The notes under the pieces are model-generated. The model had not been told where the DNA came from. It searched no databases and worked only from the letters and a program-made list of their open reading frames with translations. From the NCBI GenBank assembly GCA_038496445.1, contig JALMLS010000211.1:62001-126000 (forward strand): a DNA stretch of 64,000 nucleotides, read 5' to 3'. Position 1 is the first letter of the stretch; each line of letters begins with the position of its first letter. The position numbers were made by a program, and so were the translations under genes. The DNA comes from Trichosphaerium sp. ATCC 40318. Its lineage: Eukaryota; Discosea; Flabellinia; Trichosidae. Shown in pieces: positions 11,801-23,746 of the stretch.

Positions 11801-14800
11801 AAACTCAATCTCAAGTCAAACACGTGACGCTCAAATCATACTTGTTGGCACCCATTCGGACGCCGATAAGTGTCAAGAAGGTACAAAAGAAGGACTGTCA
11901 TTCTTGTATTCTCATAAAACTTAGACGGATACATTAATGACCACTTAAAACACTTGGTTGATAAGTATTCTGAAAGATATCCATTCATGAAGCATGTTGT
12001 AGCAGTAAGCTGTTTATGGGAAACAGTTGATGATTTAGTGGTTTGTATAAAGAAGTGTTTGTGTAATTCGTCAAAACATGGTGGCGTGCTTGTACCAAAC
12101 ACGTGCGTTTTCTTATTTTTGCAAACTGTAAACTTAATTTTTTTTCAGGTATGTAGCTTTTCATGAAGTGTTACTACAAGAAGTTAAAAGAGCGAAAAAG
12201 GGACATCGTCCATTGTATACATCTTGGAACTACCTAGTAAAGCTTGGCAAGTATGTAAATATTTTCAAAGAACAAGACTTGAAGAGGTACAATGATTAGA
12301 ACGATTTTTAAGTATTAGTAATAATGGTTTTCTTTTTGCAGGTGTTGTAGTATATTACATGATGGTGGGTATATTGTATACTTTGATGAACCTGGGCTAG
12401 ACGATCTTGTTATATTAGGTGCGTGGACATATATCGTGTTAATATATCTATTCTTACTTCTACATCAAGACCCGGAGTACCTCGCTTCTGTTTTTTCTAC
12501 AATAATCACAACAAAACAAAATTTTGTAAAGCAAGGTCTGATTCAGCACGACAAGCTACAGGTACAAAGACAAACCACATGGTTTTACCATGTTAATTAA
12601 GCTCTTACGTATAACATTTAACGTTTTATCTAGCATATTTGGGCGAGTGATATGTACCCAGTAGAAATTCATGATAAACTCTTGAAAGTATTGAGAAAAT
12701 TTGAAATCGCTTATGAACTTGATGGTCGCTTCCAAAAAAAAATCATAGGCGAGATGGGAGGTAAAGAAAGAGGCGAGACGAGGTACAAATGAACTCTTTG
12801 AGAGTATAACTTAATGTAATCTTAAGTTTGATACCATGGCTACTACCAGAGAATAGACCAAGGACGGATCTGTTGTGGCATGATTGTCTGATTCAAGTGA
12901 GTCTTTTTAATGATTTGGTTATCTTTTTGACAGTGCTGTTAACTCTGCGCCTGTATTTATTTGTCCTTATCATTATTATACTACCAATTCTCGTTGTTCG
13001 GAAACTAATGATGTTATGTGTAGTATGATAGGGTGTATGTTTTAGAATTTATACCGAAAGGATTATTCAGTCGTCTTTTGATACACTGGATTTCATACTC
13101 TTCACATGTTTTAAAGCTTTGGAGATATGGTATGATAGGTGATAAAAGGGTAGATAACAAACTTGTTGTATTTTTATTGGAGCATTCTTTTGCGGAAAAC
13201 AAAATAACCCTAACAATAAGGTACACAGTGAACTAAAAGAAATCGTATACTCCATTGATGTTAACTCATATTTGAACAGGGGAGATAAGAGTGCTTCTCA
13301 AATACTCCAAGATGGCGTTGACACTATTGACACGTTTCTAAAGTATGCACGTGCTTTAATAATAGATTACTAACAAGTATATTTACAGTTCTTGGTCACT
13401 TTCAATATCCAGATTTGTTTCTTGTCCTAAATGTAATATAATTCATGACAGACCAAAATCAGAGCCAAGGCCTCCTTACGTTAATGGAGCAAGACCAAAG
13501 TCATTTACGAATACAAAACACTACGCTAGTAACAGTATAAGGTTTGTAGATACCCTCCTAAAAGACCCAACTAACCATCTCATAAGTGAATCGGTTGATG
13601 TTATAAAAAACCTTTTATCATTTGCTAAAAGTTCAAACAAAGACAAGGTGAACAATGGTACTACTGATCCCTAGATAGTTTTCTAAAATCTAACTCATTA
13701 ATATCCAAAGGCCCTCCATCTCCAGAACTTAAATATAAGCACAGATCTTTGACAAGAAACACTGGGCGCATGTTGTATGCGGATTTGGAAAATCTCAAAA
13801 AGCCGCCAAGGTTTATGTTTAAGTTCAAAGTAAGATGCCATTCTCTTTTATTACTCCAATTCACTCTTGTACCAAGGAGCTAACAAATGCCGCTTTGGAA
13901 GGCAAGTTATTTGTCAGTTGTGGAAACACACATCGAGTCCGTATTGATGCTATTGCACCTGATATTACGTTCAATGACTTCCAAGGGTAACAAGAAATCC
14001 AGACAATTTTTGTTTATTTTCTTTTTAGAATCCAGGTGAACCCAGACGAAGTAACTATGGAAAAACAAATAGGTAAAGGTGCATTTGGTACAATATGGAA
14101 AGGAAAATGGAATGGAAGAGTAGTAGCAGTAAAGGAGCTTATTCTAAAGGGTCAAGATAAGAGCGATGTCTTTCTTGATTTCAGAAGAGAAATTTGGTTA
14201 ATGAGGTTGAACAAATCCCTTTTTATTCATGTGACATTACACTGAATTCTAACTCTTTTACCAATAGTATGATGAAGCACCCTAATGTTGTAAATCTTCT
14301 TGGCTTCACATTGAAGCCTTTCCAGATGGTACATATACAAACAACTAACAGTTGTCGTTAAATAGTTTTTGTGTAGATAATGGAACTTATCTCAGGAGGA
14401 GATTTGTACAACTTGTTACACTCGGAAAAACCTCTATCGCTTGCCCAGAAATATCATATTGCAGCTGATATTGCTTGCGGTATTGCTCACTTACACTCAT
14501 TACATCCACCGCTTATTCACAGAGATCTCAAGAGTCCTAACATACTTGTACATGCGTTTCAGTTTAAGTTTAATTTTTAGCCTTTAACTCTCGTTAGATT
14601 TCTTGTACGGATTCTAGCAGTAACGTCATGGCGAAAGTAGGCGATTTTGGATTATCCTCGCGGTTGTATGGTTCTTCTGCTCTCAGAGAAGCTACAAAAC
14701 AGAGAGCAGTTGGTAATCCAACATGGCTAGCGCCAGAGATTATGAGAGAAGAAGTGCGTAATTATGGATGACTTCTTTCGTCTTTTCTTTGGTTGATTTA

Positions 14801-17800
14801 TTTCTGTTTGCAGGAATTCACAGAAGCCAGTGATATTTTTGCTATTGGGTTAATATTTTGGGAGATTTGCTCAAGAGAGCATCCTTATTCTCATTTTAAG
14901 TTTGATTTCATGTACAACCTTTTTTTTCATTTGTTATTGAGCTGATATGTTGTAGGTACGAGCTTGAGGATGCTGTAAAGCTAAATGGACTTCGCCCAAA
15001 GATGCCTGATAATGTAGCACCATGGTTTGTAAAGCTTATTAACTCATGCTGGTGTGACAGCCCCGAGCTACGGCCATCCGCCAAATGTACGAATTACAAA
15101 TCTTATTTAGATACTAACTTGTTTTACTTAGCTGTGCTAAGAAGCATGCTCAAGCATTTGGAAAATGATGTGCCCAAAGAAGATAGAGAATTTTTACGTG
15201 TATATACACAGGTAGCACAGCGTAGAAGATCACGTGCACCTAGAATAGATAGGTAGTTGATGAAATACTTTTTTTTACAAAAAAATAACTCAGGTTTTTC
15301 TTTTAGGATTACTAAGAGTCGTAGTGCTACACATAACATTCGTGGCAACCTTTTTAGAACATTTGATATAAATAAGAAGATCAATGTACTTGTTCGTGTA
15401 TCACGTGAGCAAATATGGGCTGGAAGGTAAAGAATGTTTTGTGTATCAAGTGTTCATTTAATAATGATTGTTTTAGTGACTGTGGCCATGTTATTATATT
15501 TAACGCTTCAGATGGTATTGTGATTGATATCAACCTTGTATTTGATGAGGCAATAACCGCTATCATGGCTTACAAGGGTAAACAAAAACCAAAAAATTCC
15601 AAATTTCTTAATTTTTTTATGTAGGTGAAGCTTGGGTTGCTTGCAGCCAGTGTATAAAAATATTTTCAATACAAACATTGAAAGAACAGACTAATGAAAT
15701 AACTGTACTCCGATCAGATGCCAGAAGAGTAAAAGGAGGTGTTGTAAGTGTAAAAAGTGAAAAACGCCGACTTAGATACGTGCACATTGAAAACGGAAAT
15801 ATTTATATTTCACGAACAGAAGAGGTACTTACAGTTTATCTTACGTGATTAATATTAAAACGTCCCTTTCAATAGAGATCACTGACAGCTCAAGAAAGAC
15901 CTCTAGCCAACGCAATTACGAAAATAATTGATGTACGTCAACGCAAGAAAGGAGAATGGCTTTTTTGTTGGCTTGTTCTTTCAACTTTTTTAACGTTATT
16001 AATAGGAAGAAGAATCTACTATTCTTCTTACCCTTACAAACAAAACATATGACTTTCACTTTAATTCAAAACAAGAAGCAAGGGAATGGTTTTATGCTTT
16101 ACATAGTTGGAGTGACGAAGTTGTACGTCGACTACGAGCGTCTGAATAATACATCAACTAATAACTCCACTATAGAGTGGCAATTTATGCTCGAACACAC
16201 ATCTCTTTTCGGAAGAAGCAACCGGTGTTACAAGCATTGTTAGCTTTGCAAGCGAGGTATGGACTACATCGTCTACCCATAGCGAGAAAGGGGATCTTGT
16301 TACCATAACTGTTTGGAAACCAGAGGTACGTGAAGTGTTTAGAAAATAGTGCAAGAGTTTGGAAAAAAAAAACCCTTCGCTCACGTGTGCGCTTTTTTTA
16401 GACGCATCAGATACAACGATCAATGACCCTACCTATACATACACGACATAAATACACAGTACCACCAAAGCTTAAGGCATCACCGAAAAGTCTTTGGCTA
16501 TCTGTTCATGATAAACTATTCAGCCTTGATCTAGCTGTGCGTCTAGTGTTAATTGTTTTCTTTTTTTCTTTTTTTGTGCCGTTTGGCGAACACGCAGTTT
16601 CAAGCAAGTTGACACCGTGTTGTAACAGCTTTTACTTCCTGGTATAGGCAGTGCGAAACGGCATAAAAAAAGATTGAGGAGTGACAATATATTTAGTTTC
16701 TTTTGTTCTAATTGTTTCGCGCAGGAGAAAGAAGATATCCGTTTTAAGGTGGTTCAGTCTTTTCGAGCACCAATTTTAGATATGGTAGTGTTTGGTACTA
16801 ACCTATGGGTCCTTAACACTTTGGGCGTTCATGGATTTACACTTTTAAACTGCAACCGTGCGTGCAACCTTTTTTTCTTAGACAACGAAGAACATTAAGA
16901 AAGAGACTTTTGTTGAAAGTTTTTTTTTGTTGAGGGTCTTTTTTGGAGGCGCTAAAAATAATTCGTAACAATATAAAAAAACTCCGCTTGCCTTTTTTCT
17001 AAAACTTTACGACACTGTCTCAAAGTACAAGGTCAACATATCCCTACTTTTTTCAAGCTTTCGGGACAAAAATTTTGATCGAAAATACCTCAAAACGCAT
17101 GACAAGTTGCCACTTATGTGGTATACCTTATTTACTTTGTTTTATCTAAACGAAAACTCTGTCTATATGTTTTAATTGTTTCTCAATCACTAGCACTCTT
17201 TTACTACAGAGTTTTTTTTTGGTGCTGTCTTGTCATCTCGATGTCCTTAACATACTTGCCGTTAACTCTCTGGTTTTTTTGGGAAGTGGTTTAAGGACGT
17301 TAGAGGGTAATTTGAAGTTTTTCGATTTTTGTACAGCCCGGTAACAACTTTATTTCTTTCTTTTGACAACCTGGACAAATTTGCCTATTTCGTTTGTATC
17401 AAACAAAAAAAGGGGCGGGCACTATTTCCGATGAAAACTGTAGCTATTGAATTTTTAGTTGATTTTATTTTCTGTCAATTTCAGAATTCTAAAATTTCTA
17501 TCCATAAAATATGTTTTGTAGGTTTCTTCGCACTCTGCGATATATGGGACCCACCTCAACGTGGCGACCCTTTAATAGGAGCTATTGCAGTTCTAAAAGA
17601 TGCATTATGGGTGTCATCACCTGATGGGCAAATACAGACTGTAGATATCAAGGTAAGCGAGAATGTCATTTAACGGCTTTGCTTTTTTTTTTTCCCTTTC
17701 CCTTTTTTGTTCTATTTTCAGTAAATATTTGTTGAGGTAAAAATAAACTTGTGATAGATAAGAAAGTTTCACTACAAATTGTATTTACATCTTCTAACGC

Positions 17801-17930
17801 GTTTTCTTTATAGAAAGTTGCTGTGGAGCGTGTTTTAGAGTCTGCTCATGACGATGTAGCAAATTGCTTGGTAGTTTGTCACACAGCCATGTGGTCAGCC
17901 GGGGGAGATTCTATAAGTGTCTGGGTGTGA
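8872..17930 (+). CDS. LRR-ROC-COR-kinase (ROCO family) with C-terminal propeller-like region
   Basis: Giant multi-exon signalling kinase of the ROCO family (LRRK2, Dictyostelium Roco kinases). N-terminal LRRs occupy about 9.0-11.2 kb, for example LKHLNLSGNNFSV, IEVLDLARNPIYDIGLGHIA and LTKIDLSNNQLKRIPSQFVK. The ROC GTPase has a P-loop VMIVGPENVGKTSLA, switch II LRLWDFAGQEIYYVTHQFFL and ILVGTHSDADKC. A COR region follows (11.9-13.3 kb). The kinase (14.04-15.25 kb) has IGKGAFGTIWKGKWNGRVVA, VAVKE, IHRDLKSPNILV, VGDFGLSS and NPTWLAPEIM, so it looks active. The C-terminus to 17930 reads like beta-propeller strands (FNASDGIVIDINLVFDEAIT, ALWVSSPDGQIQTVDIK, MWSAGGDSISVWV). More than 25 introns, the longest about 16.9-17.5 kb. 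The start at 8872 is the first in-frame ATG; internal exon edges are approximate. Confidence 0.88.
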
Positions 17931-18520
17931 TTCAGGACCAAAAACCTCAATTCTGTAACAAAAAATCAAGTGTAAAAAAAAAATGTAAACAAAACTTTTA
18001 AAGTAGATCCTTACGCACTCAGTAACAACGTGAAATGCTTCAGACATGGTATGGTACGTACATTATTTTTTGGTACACTCGTAAATTCGTAATTATTTCT
18101 CCTATAAATGCTAATGCAGTTTGTTTAGAGAAGACATACCATTATCATACGAGCGTGAAGATACAGTTGTTTTTTTTCTGGTGTATCCAAAAAAAGGTAT
18201 TTTCTTCTCGTCTTTTTTGCACGTGACCAATCTTCCATTGTGGTGTTGCTACATAACTCAATGATTACGACAACATTCATTTAGACTCTTAAAACTTCTG
18301 TATCATAATCAGGACGAACGTTAGGTGCCGGTTCATCAAAAAAGAAAGAAGTGTAAGAAGTTGCTTTTTCTGTAAAAGAAAACTACACAAGTTTCGTTTT
18401 AGTCCACGATTCAACCACGTTCGCAACGCTTCTCTCGTTTTCAAACAGTTATTAGATTCGTTAACTCCAAGCGTCTCATAGCAATCATCTCACTGTCATC
18501 TTTCTACAACGGTTTACATT
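17931..18520. other. Intergenic spacer
   Basis: AT-rich interval between two plus-strand genes. A 63-codon frame at 18035-18226 is rich in hydrophobics and aromatics with no family resemblance and is treated as chance. A CACGTG box lies near 18221. Confidence 0.4.
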
Positions 18521-19769
18521 ATGTATTCAGAAGACGCACTAACAACATCATCGTACGATGAAGAAGAAGACTCTGGTGATACACAAACAACATTTTCAAA
18601 GTCATACTTGGATGCAGCTGCAAGGACGAAATACAAATTATCTCAATGGAAAGAATGTATGATAGACTTACTAACTAACCAATTCAGTACGTAGTTTTTG
18701 ACTGACAACGCAACTTATGCCACTTGTTCAGAAAAACAAAAATGTTTCGTATTTGTTTTACTAACTTCTTCGTATTAGGTACATCAAAGGCTATAACATT
18801 ATTTGCTACAGACAGTATAACACCTCTTCGTAAACTTAAAATAATCGTATCTATACATGACGAATTCACAAAAAGACCAAAAGGTTCAGGAAACAAAGCA
18901 GGCATTGTATAGTACGTATACAACTTTTTTTTTTCTCGAAGTAAAACTTTAGTTTGCGCGAATTTTTTTTTACGTATTTCTACGTTGAATGACCTCTTAC
19001 TTATTTTTTTCTTCCTAGTCATGAACCTGCATCATTGTATATGCTAGTAGAACTATGGGCAACTCATTTACCACTACATTTTCAAAAGAAGAAAGTCAGA
19101 GCTAAATTTAGGCAGTTTGTCTTAAATAGTGCACCACTACTTTTTGATGTTCTTGTTAGACTAGAAATGGAGGTATGTATTAATATTACTCTTATAGCGA
19201 TTTTGTTTTGTGGAATTGCGAGAATTTAAAAAAAAATTGCAAAACAAAAAAAACAAAGCCTTTGAACGCTCTTAGTTTCGCTTGATTTCGCGATATTTTT
19301 ACGTATCTATAAAGAAAACCTACATAGTTTTTGTAAATCCGTGTTTTACGATTTTCTACGATTAAAGCCAGTAAAAAGTGATCAAACACTAACCATACTG
19401 TTTTAGATTGGTGATGGTATGGGTTCCGAATGGAAATCTCTTGATCTAAAGCTCATGGACCATGTTTTGGTTACAGGGAATCTTTTAGATTCTCCTCAAA
19501 CCATTACAATACACTCTAATAGAATACTTAAATCGTCAAGGAGGCGTAGCCAAAGTTCAAAGACTCTTTATTATCGAAGAAACGATAAAATTGATGAAGG
19601 AGGCAAACAAGTAGAGAGAAGAGCAAGTTATCCTTTAGAAAAGCGTAAAAAAGCTCGTTCTACACCTCAACGATACAAAACACAGAAAAAAACAAATACA
19701 AAACATCCAGCTCAAAATATTGCACGCGCACAGAGTTATGCTGCTAATTTAGACGCCAGGAAACGATAA
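18521..19769 (+). CDS. Unknown protein with acidic N-terminus and basic tail
   Basis: Four exons join cleanly: MYSEDALTTSSYDEEEDSGD to LLTNQFS, then TSKAITLFATDSITPLRKLK to NKAGIV, then YHEPASLYMLVELWATHLPL to LLFDVLVRLEME, and a last exon from IGDGMGSEWKSLDLKLMDHV. Splice sites are gtacgt donors and TAG acceptors with matching phases. The product is about 270 residues: acidic Ser/Thr-rich start, a helical hydrophobic middle and a very basic Arg/Lys/Ser-rich C-terminus (ILKSSRRRSQSSKTLYYRRN) that may be disordered or nuclear. Not assigned to a family. Same orientation as the AP-3 gene downstream, with about 290 bp between them. Confidence 0.65.
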
Positions 19770-20060
19770 ATCAAAAATAAAATGTCAAAAAGCTTTAGTC
19801 AACCACAAAACACAATACAAAGGTTATAAAAGCATTAAAACGAACGTGTACGACACAATTGTAAATAGAAATAAAAAAAAAGAGATTGTCGGGCGCGAAA
19901 TCACTTGTAACTTACTTGTAACGTTCCAAAAGTACTTGAGTGTTTATAGTACATATTATTAGCTACTACAACGAAGAGAAGACGAAGTGTCACATGAATT
20001 TTCTTGACCATTCCATTTTTCGTTGTGTTTTGCCAAAAAGTTTTTTGAAAACGCTTCAGC

Positions 20061-20956
20061 ATGATCAAGGCAATATTAATTATTAATAATTATGGTAAAC
20101 CTCGCCTCACAAAGTTCTATGAGTTAATTGGCGTACGTTTTGTTTCTTTTTCAAACAAAACCGCAAATATATAAGATACATCTTATTCTAATCGTTTTGG
20201 TATGCTTTTTAGCAAGAAGAGAAACAACAAGAAGTTATACGCGAAATTTTTAAGCTGTTGTCTAAAAGAACTGAATACATGTGTAATTTTGTAGAGGGAG
20301 GCGCAAAATGGGTATGTTAAAACAGAAGTTGCAGCTGTTTGTGGAGAAAAGTAAAAATTAAATAATTTAAAGACGTCTATATGGCGTAATAGCGTTTTTA
20401 TACGTGATTTATGGTATTGGACGGCGTCTTATCATTTTTTTTAGGGCAAAAATACAAAAATTGTTTACAGGCAATATGCTACGCTTTATTTTATATTCTG
20501 GGTCGATGATAGCGAGAGCGAGCTCGGAATTCTTGATTTGATTCAAGTATTCGTTGAAAGTCTTGACAGCTGCTTTGAAAACGTCTGCGAACTTGATATT
20601 ATCTTTAGTATGGACAAGGTATGCCTTTTAACCAAAAAAGATCAAAGTCTTGTTGAATTTGAACAATGTCGCTTTTGACATTTTTACTGTATGCCTCTAC
20701 GCTCGTATGGTGCTATAGAAACAAATAAGGCCCTTTTGCGGACGCTTCAATTTTTGTTTTTGTAGAGCGATGCTAATTGCTTGTAAAGGTACACTACATC
20801 CTAAAAGAGATCGTAATGGGCGGTATGGTGCTAGATACAGATATGGCGGCAATATTAAAAGCATACAACGACCAACAAGCACTAGTCAAAGGAGAAAACA
20901 AACTACAATCAGGGTTAGACACAGTCCTTACAAAAGCGCGCATAAAAAAACGTTAA
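20061..20956 (+). CDS. AP3S1: AP-3 adaptor complex sigma subunit
   Basis: Small subunit of the AP-3 clathrin-type adaptor that sorts cargo from Golgi or endosome to lysosome-like organelles. The reading is collinear with animal AP3S1: MIKAILIINNYGKPRLTKFY, then VIREIFKLLSKRTEYMCNFV, YRQYATLYFIFWVDDSESEL, LGILDLIQVFVESLDSCFEN, VCELDIIFSMDKVHYILKEI and VMGGMVLDTDMAAILKAYND. A short basic tail ends TKARIKKR. The FVEGG, ATLYF and MGGMV signatures distinguish sigma-3 from sigma-1 and sigma-2. Length is about 165 residues, slightly shorter than the animal protein because the C-terminal extension is reduced. Four or five introns, the first with a gtacgt donor. Confidence 0.93.
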
Positions 20957-21257
20957 AGAGTAAGAAAGAATTTCATATCTACGCGTAAAACATTCGCACG
21001 TAAACAGCCTTATCAAAAACTTAGTTTTGTAAAGTGCGCTTACAAAACACCAAAACACACTGTAAACCCCTCTTATACTACATTAAAAAAAATAGACTAT
21101 TACAACTAGGTTTCACTTCTTTGCGAGTCTAGACCGTACAAGCGCTACTTAGACGTGCTATTTATTGCGTACTTAACGTTTTGTGTTTTTTTGTAGAGAG
21201 TTGAGAAGAAGTGGCTTTGTTTGTTCTGAAGATAGTCCGTTGTGGTAGGTACACAAA

Positions 21258-21950
21258 CTAATAGTGCGTCCATACTACCCAAAGGCCATGAATAATACCT
21301 AGAGATGAACAATAAGCGTATGAAATTCACACTGATAATAAAAGTGTAACGACATAGTTACCGCCAGCTGACGTGTTTGTTGCTATCGTTTATGGACGCA
21401 ATGCGTACCAGGTATAATGCCAAGTATCCACAGGATTAAATTGATAAAGAAGTGCTTTGTACAGCCTTTCTTTAGCACCACAGCGACAGGTGACAGTCCG
21501 ATAATACAAAGAACAGTATAAATAACATTCCAAAACTCTTTACCAGATAAAATGACAAACCAAGCGTGTATTATCCCTAAAGAGTGTAAGTTTAGCGAAG
21601 AAGTGATTCGTTGATCCTTTTTTGAAGTTGTTCGGCAAGAGTTGTTCAAAAAAAGATCAGACGGTTTGGGAAGTGCTTTACAGAGTGCTCTGGGGATGTA
21701 ATGAACAAGAAGGGATTTTTTGCCATACCTGGTATAACAAATAGCAAAAACAGTATCAAGTTGATAAAAAATGGAGTGCCACAATCAGACTACTCGGTAA
21801 AGATTAGAAAGTGTCGTTTGATAAACACGTGACAATTTTTTTTTTGGAAGGTTTACTTACATCTATGAGTACAGCCAGAGGTGACAAAAATACAGCAAGG
21901 ATACAAAGAAGTATTTTTTTATCCGAACAACAACCACCAGTGAGACCCAT
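21258..21950 (-). CDS. Double Pmp3 (UPF0057) small membrane protein
   Basis: Pmp3/RCI2 proteins are about 55-residue plasma-membrane proteolipids that affect membrane potential and salt tolerance. This gene encodes two such units in one chain. The first reads MGLTGGCCSDKKILLCILAV, FLSPLAVLID, CGTPFFINLILFLLFVIPG, IIHAWFVIL. The second reads VLCIIGLSPVAVVLKKGCTK, HFFINLILWILGIIPG, IIHGLWVVWTHY. Each half has the hallmark pattern of a hydrophobic helix, L-P-A-V, Gly-Cys and F-I-N-L-I-L followed by IPGIIH. Four exons; both halves are split at the same place, after the IPG codons, which supports tandem exon duplication. The second intron is about 150 bp and holds frames that are not family-like. 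Four membrane helices are expected. Confidence 0.85.
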
Positions 21951-22013
21951 TTTGCAACAAAGATTATAACCAACTAGAATTTATTTGACTACACTGACTT
22001 TTATCTCATCACA

Positions 22014-22196
22014 ATGGCCGTCGATGAAATTACATCAACGACAAGAAAAGAGTTTACTAAAAGTGATACACACAATGCGCCAGCGACTTTGGAATTAAGT
22101 AACAACGATGTCACGGAATTCTCCTAGTTTATCACGCTACTAACTAAAGTACAAGACCGAGAGAAGGTTGTTAAAGATTGTTTAAGTAGGTATTGT
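22014..22196 (+). other. Short open frame with one in-frame stop
   Basis: An ATG frame starts MAVDEITSTTRKEFTKSDTH and stops after 37 codons at a TAG; the same frame continues for 23 more codons as FITLLTKVQDREKVVKDCLS. The second part faintly recalls the start of a Pex11 domain, but nothing follows. It lies between two minus-strand genes. Either a tiny peptide gene, a decayed fragment or chance. Confidence 0.2.
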
Positions 22197-22200
22197 AAAA

Positions 22201-23111
22201 CTACAACAATTTAGGAAATTGTCTTCCAGCAACCGTGCCACCTCTGAGAGATGTGTATACGCGACTTTCAAACTCTGCCTTATTGTTTATCATTAGGTCC
22301 GCAGCTTCTAATGTACAAACGTTAACAACAATTGACTGAAAAAAAACCATACCTGTGTTGAGTGAATCATCTGGGTTAGGTTCTATGAACAAATGCATCA
22401 ACTCAAATATAACGGGTTCAAGATTAAGAATAGGCTTCCAATCATCTAAAATATTCAAGCACATAGCACCATTGAAATCAATATTCGGATGATATATCTT
22501 TAAATGAAGTAATAAGTAACAAGAGAGAAGCAAGCATGACTTGTCAATAGTCAAAAAGCAGCAACCGTCGTTCATACAAAAACGTACCAAAGTATTACAA
22601 TCAACTTTTGGAGGATCATATGGATAGTTTGGAGGTAAATTAAATGAAAATGTATAAGTACAATTCTTGTATAACCCTTCTGAAGGTGTTATAGTGATAT
22701 TGAAGTTAATAAGATTATTAGGATCTGGAAACTCTATAGCTACACCAGGCATTTTAGTCAAGTCCAATTCTGAAATGTCTAGAATAATCACTACGGCCAT
22801 CATGCACAATTGCAACAAAAAAAAACGCTATAAACTGGCCATGTACGGGCACTGTAGCGTTTAAAAATACAATGTAAAAAGGGGCTTTGAAAGACTCTTT
22901 TTCGGCTTGTTAAATCTGCTTCATTGAAAATTTATATTTATAAACTGTGTAAAGTGGTTTTAATGCATAAATACGTACCTTTTTGCGCTCGTTGTTCCGA
23001 AAAACTACTCCGTCTTGTATTCCGTTTCCTCTCCTTCCGTTTGCTGGTTGAAGGAGTTTTGGCTTCATTATTTGTCTTGCTTGCTTCTTGGAGGTTTTTA
23101 AGTTTCAGCAT
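22201..23111 (-). CDS. UBC12: NEDD8-conjugating E2 enzyme, UBC12/UBE2M type
   Basis: E2 enzyme that accepts NEDD8 from the UBA3-APPBP1 E1 and passes it to cullins. Exon 1 (from 23111) gives the basic N-terminal extension MLKLKNLQEASKTNNEAKTP, matching the MIKLF-type tail by which UBC12 binds UBA3. The core reads ELDLTKMPGVAIEFPDPNNL, NFNITITPSEGLYKNCTYTF, NYPYDPPKVDCNTL, YHPNIDFNGAMCLNILDDWK, LNLEPVIFELMHLFIEPNPD and EAADLMINNKAEFESRVYTS. The catalytic Cys is in AMCLNIL with the HPN motif just before it. Three introns: one of about 220 bp after the tail, one before YHPN with a gtacgt donor, and one after DDSLNT. Everything needed for catalysis is present. Confidence 0.93.
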
Positions 23112-23746
23112 TGCTTGCCGCTAGTGATTAATTGGATAATAAATTAGAGTCTTGACCCAACAAAAAAGTAGTACAGTCTAAGTCAATAAAATTAAACTTG
23201 TGTCGGCTCCTTCTTCTTCGTGCAAAATATTATTTATTGAGTTCTTTTTAAATGTTAGTACGTGCATGTCATTGAGGGAAAAAAAACTTGTAGTAACTTC
23301 TTTTGAACTAACTTTGACCTTTGTTGCACTTAAAACAACGGCGTGCATGTTGCTTCAACAATTGCGACTGATTGATTATGCTATATCAAATTGTTGTCAA
23401 TTGGTGATTGTGTCCGTGACATTGTAATACCTGCCAGTAATATAAGACAGTGGTATTGGAAATAGGAATTTGTCTTTAACTATTGCTATTTTTTAAGCTG
23501 TATGAAATTACCACATATGTTGGTCCCTCTTAGAGTATTGTAAAATAGTTTAAAGCGAAGCGTTATCGCTTGATTTGACTGTACTTGTTAGCTATTTATG
23601 GACAATAGTTGTTTAATACCAAGAAAAGTTGATGCTGCAATTAAAGCGCTTCAGTGATTACAAACACAGAAGGCGTTAAGTCGGTCCCAAAATAAATAAC
23701 ACAAACAACAATACAGGCACCTAAATAAGCTAATCAGATTATTTAG
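23112..23746. other. Intergenic region between divergent UBC12 and SMI1/KNR4 genes
   Basis: About 635 bp holding both promoters. A 75-codon plus-strand frame at 23200-23427 lacks any family resemblance. No repeat or RNA gene recognised. Confidence 0.4.

Noticed and set aside
22667-22864. Plus-strand frame over UBC12
   Set aside because: Shadow of the confidently identified E2 gene.
23200-23427. 75-codon plus-strand frame between UBC12 and SMI1/KNR4
   Set aside because: No signal, domain or splice context; residue use is typical of AT-rich spacer.
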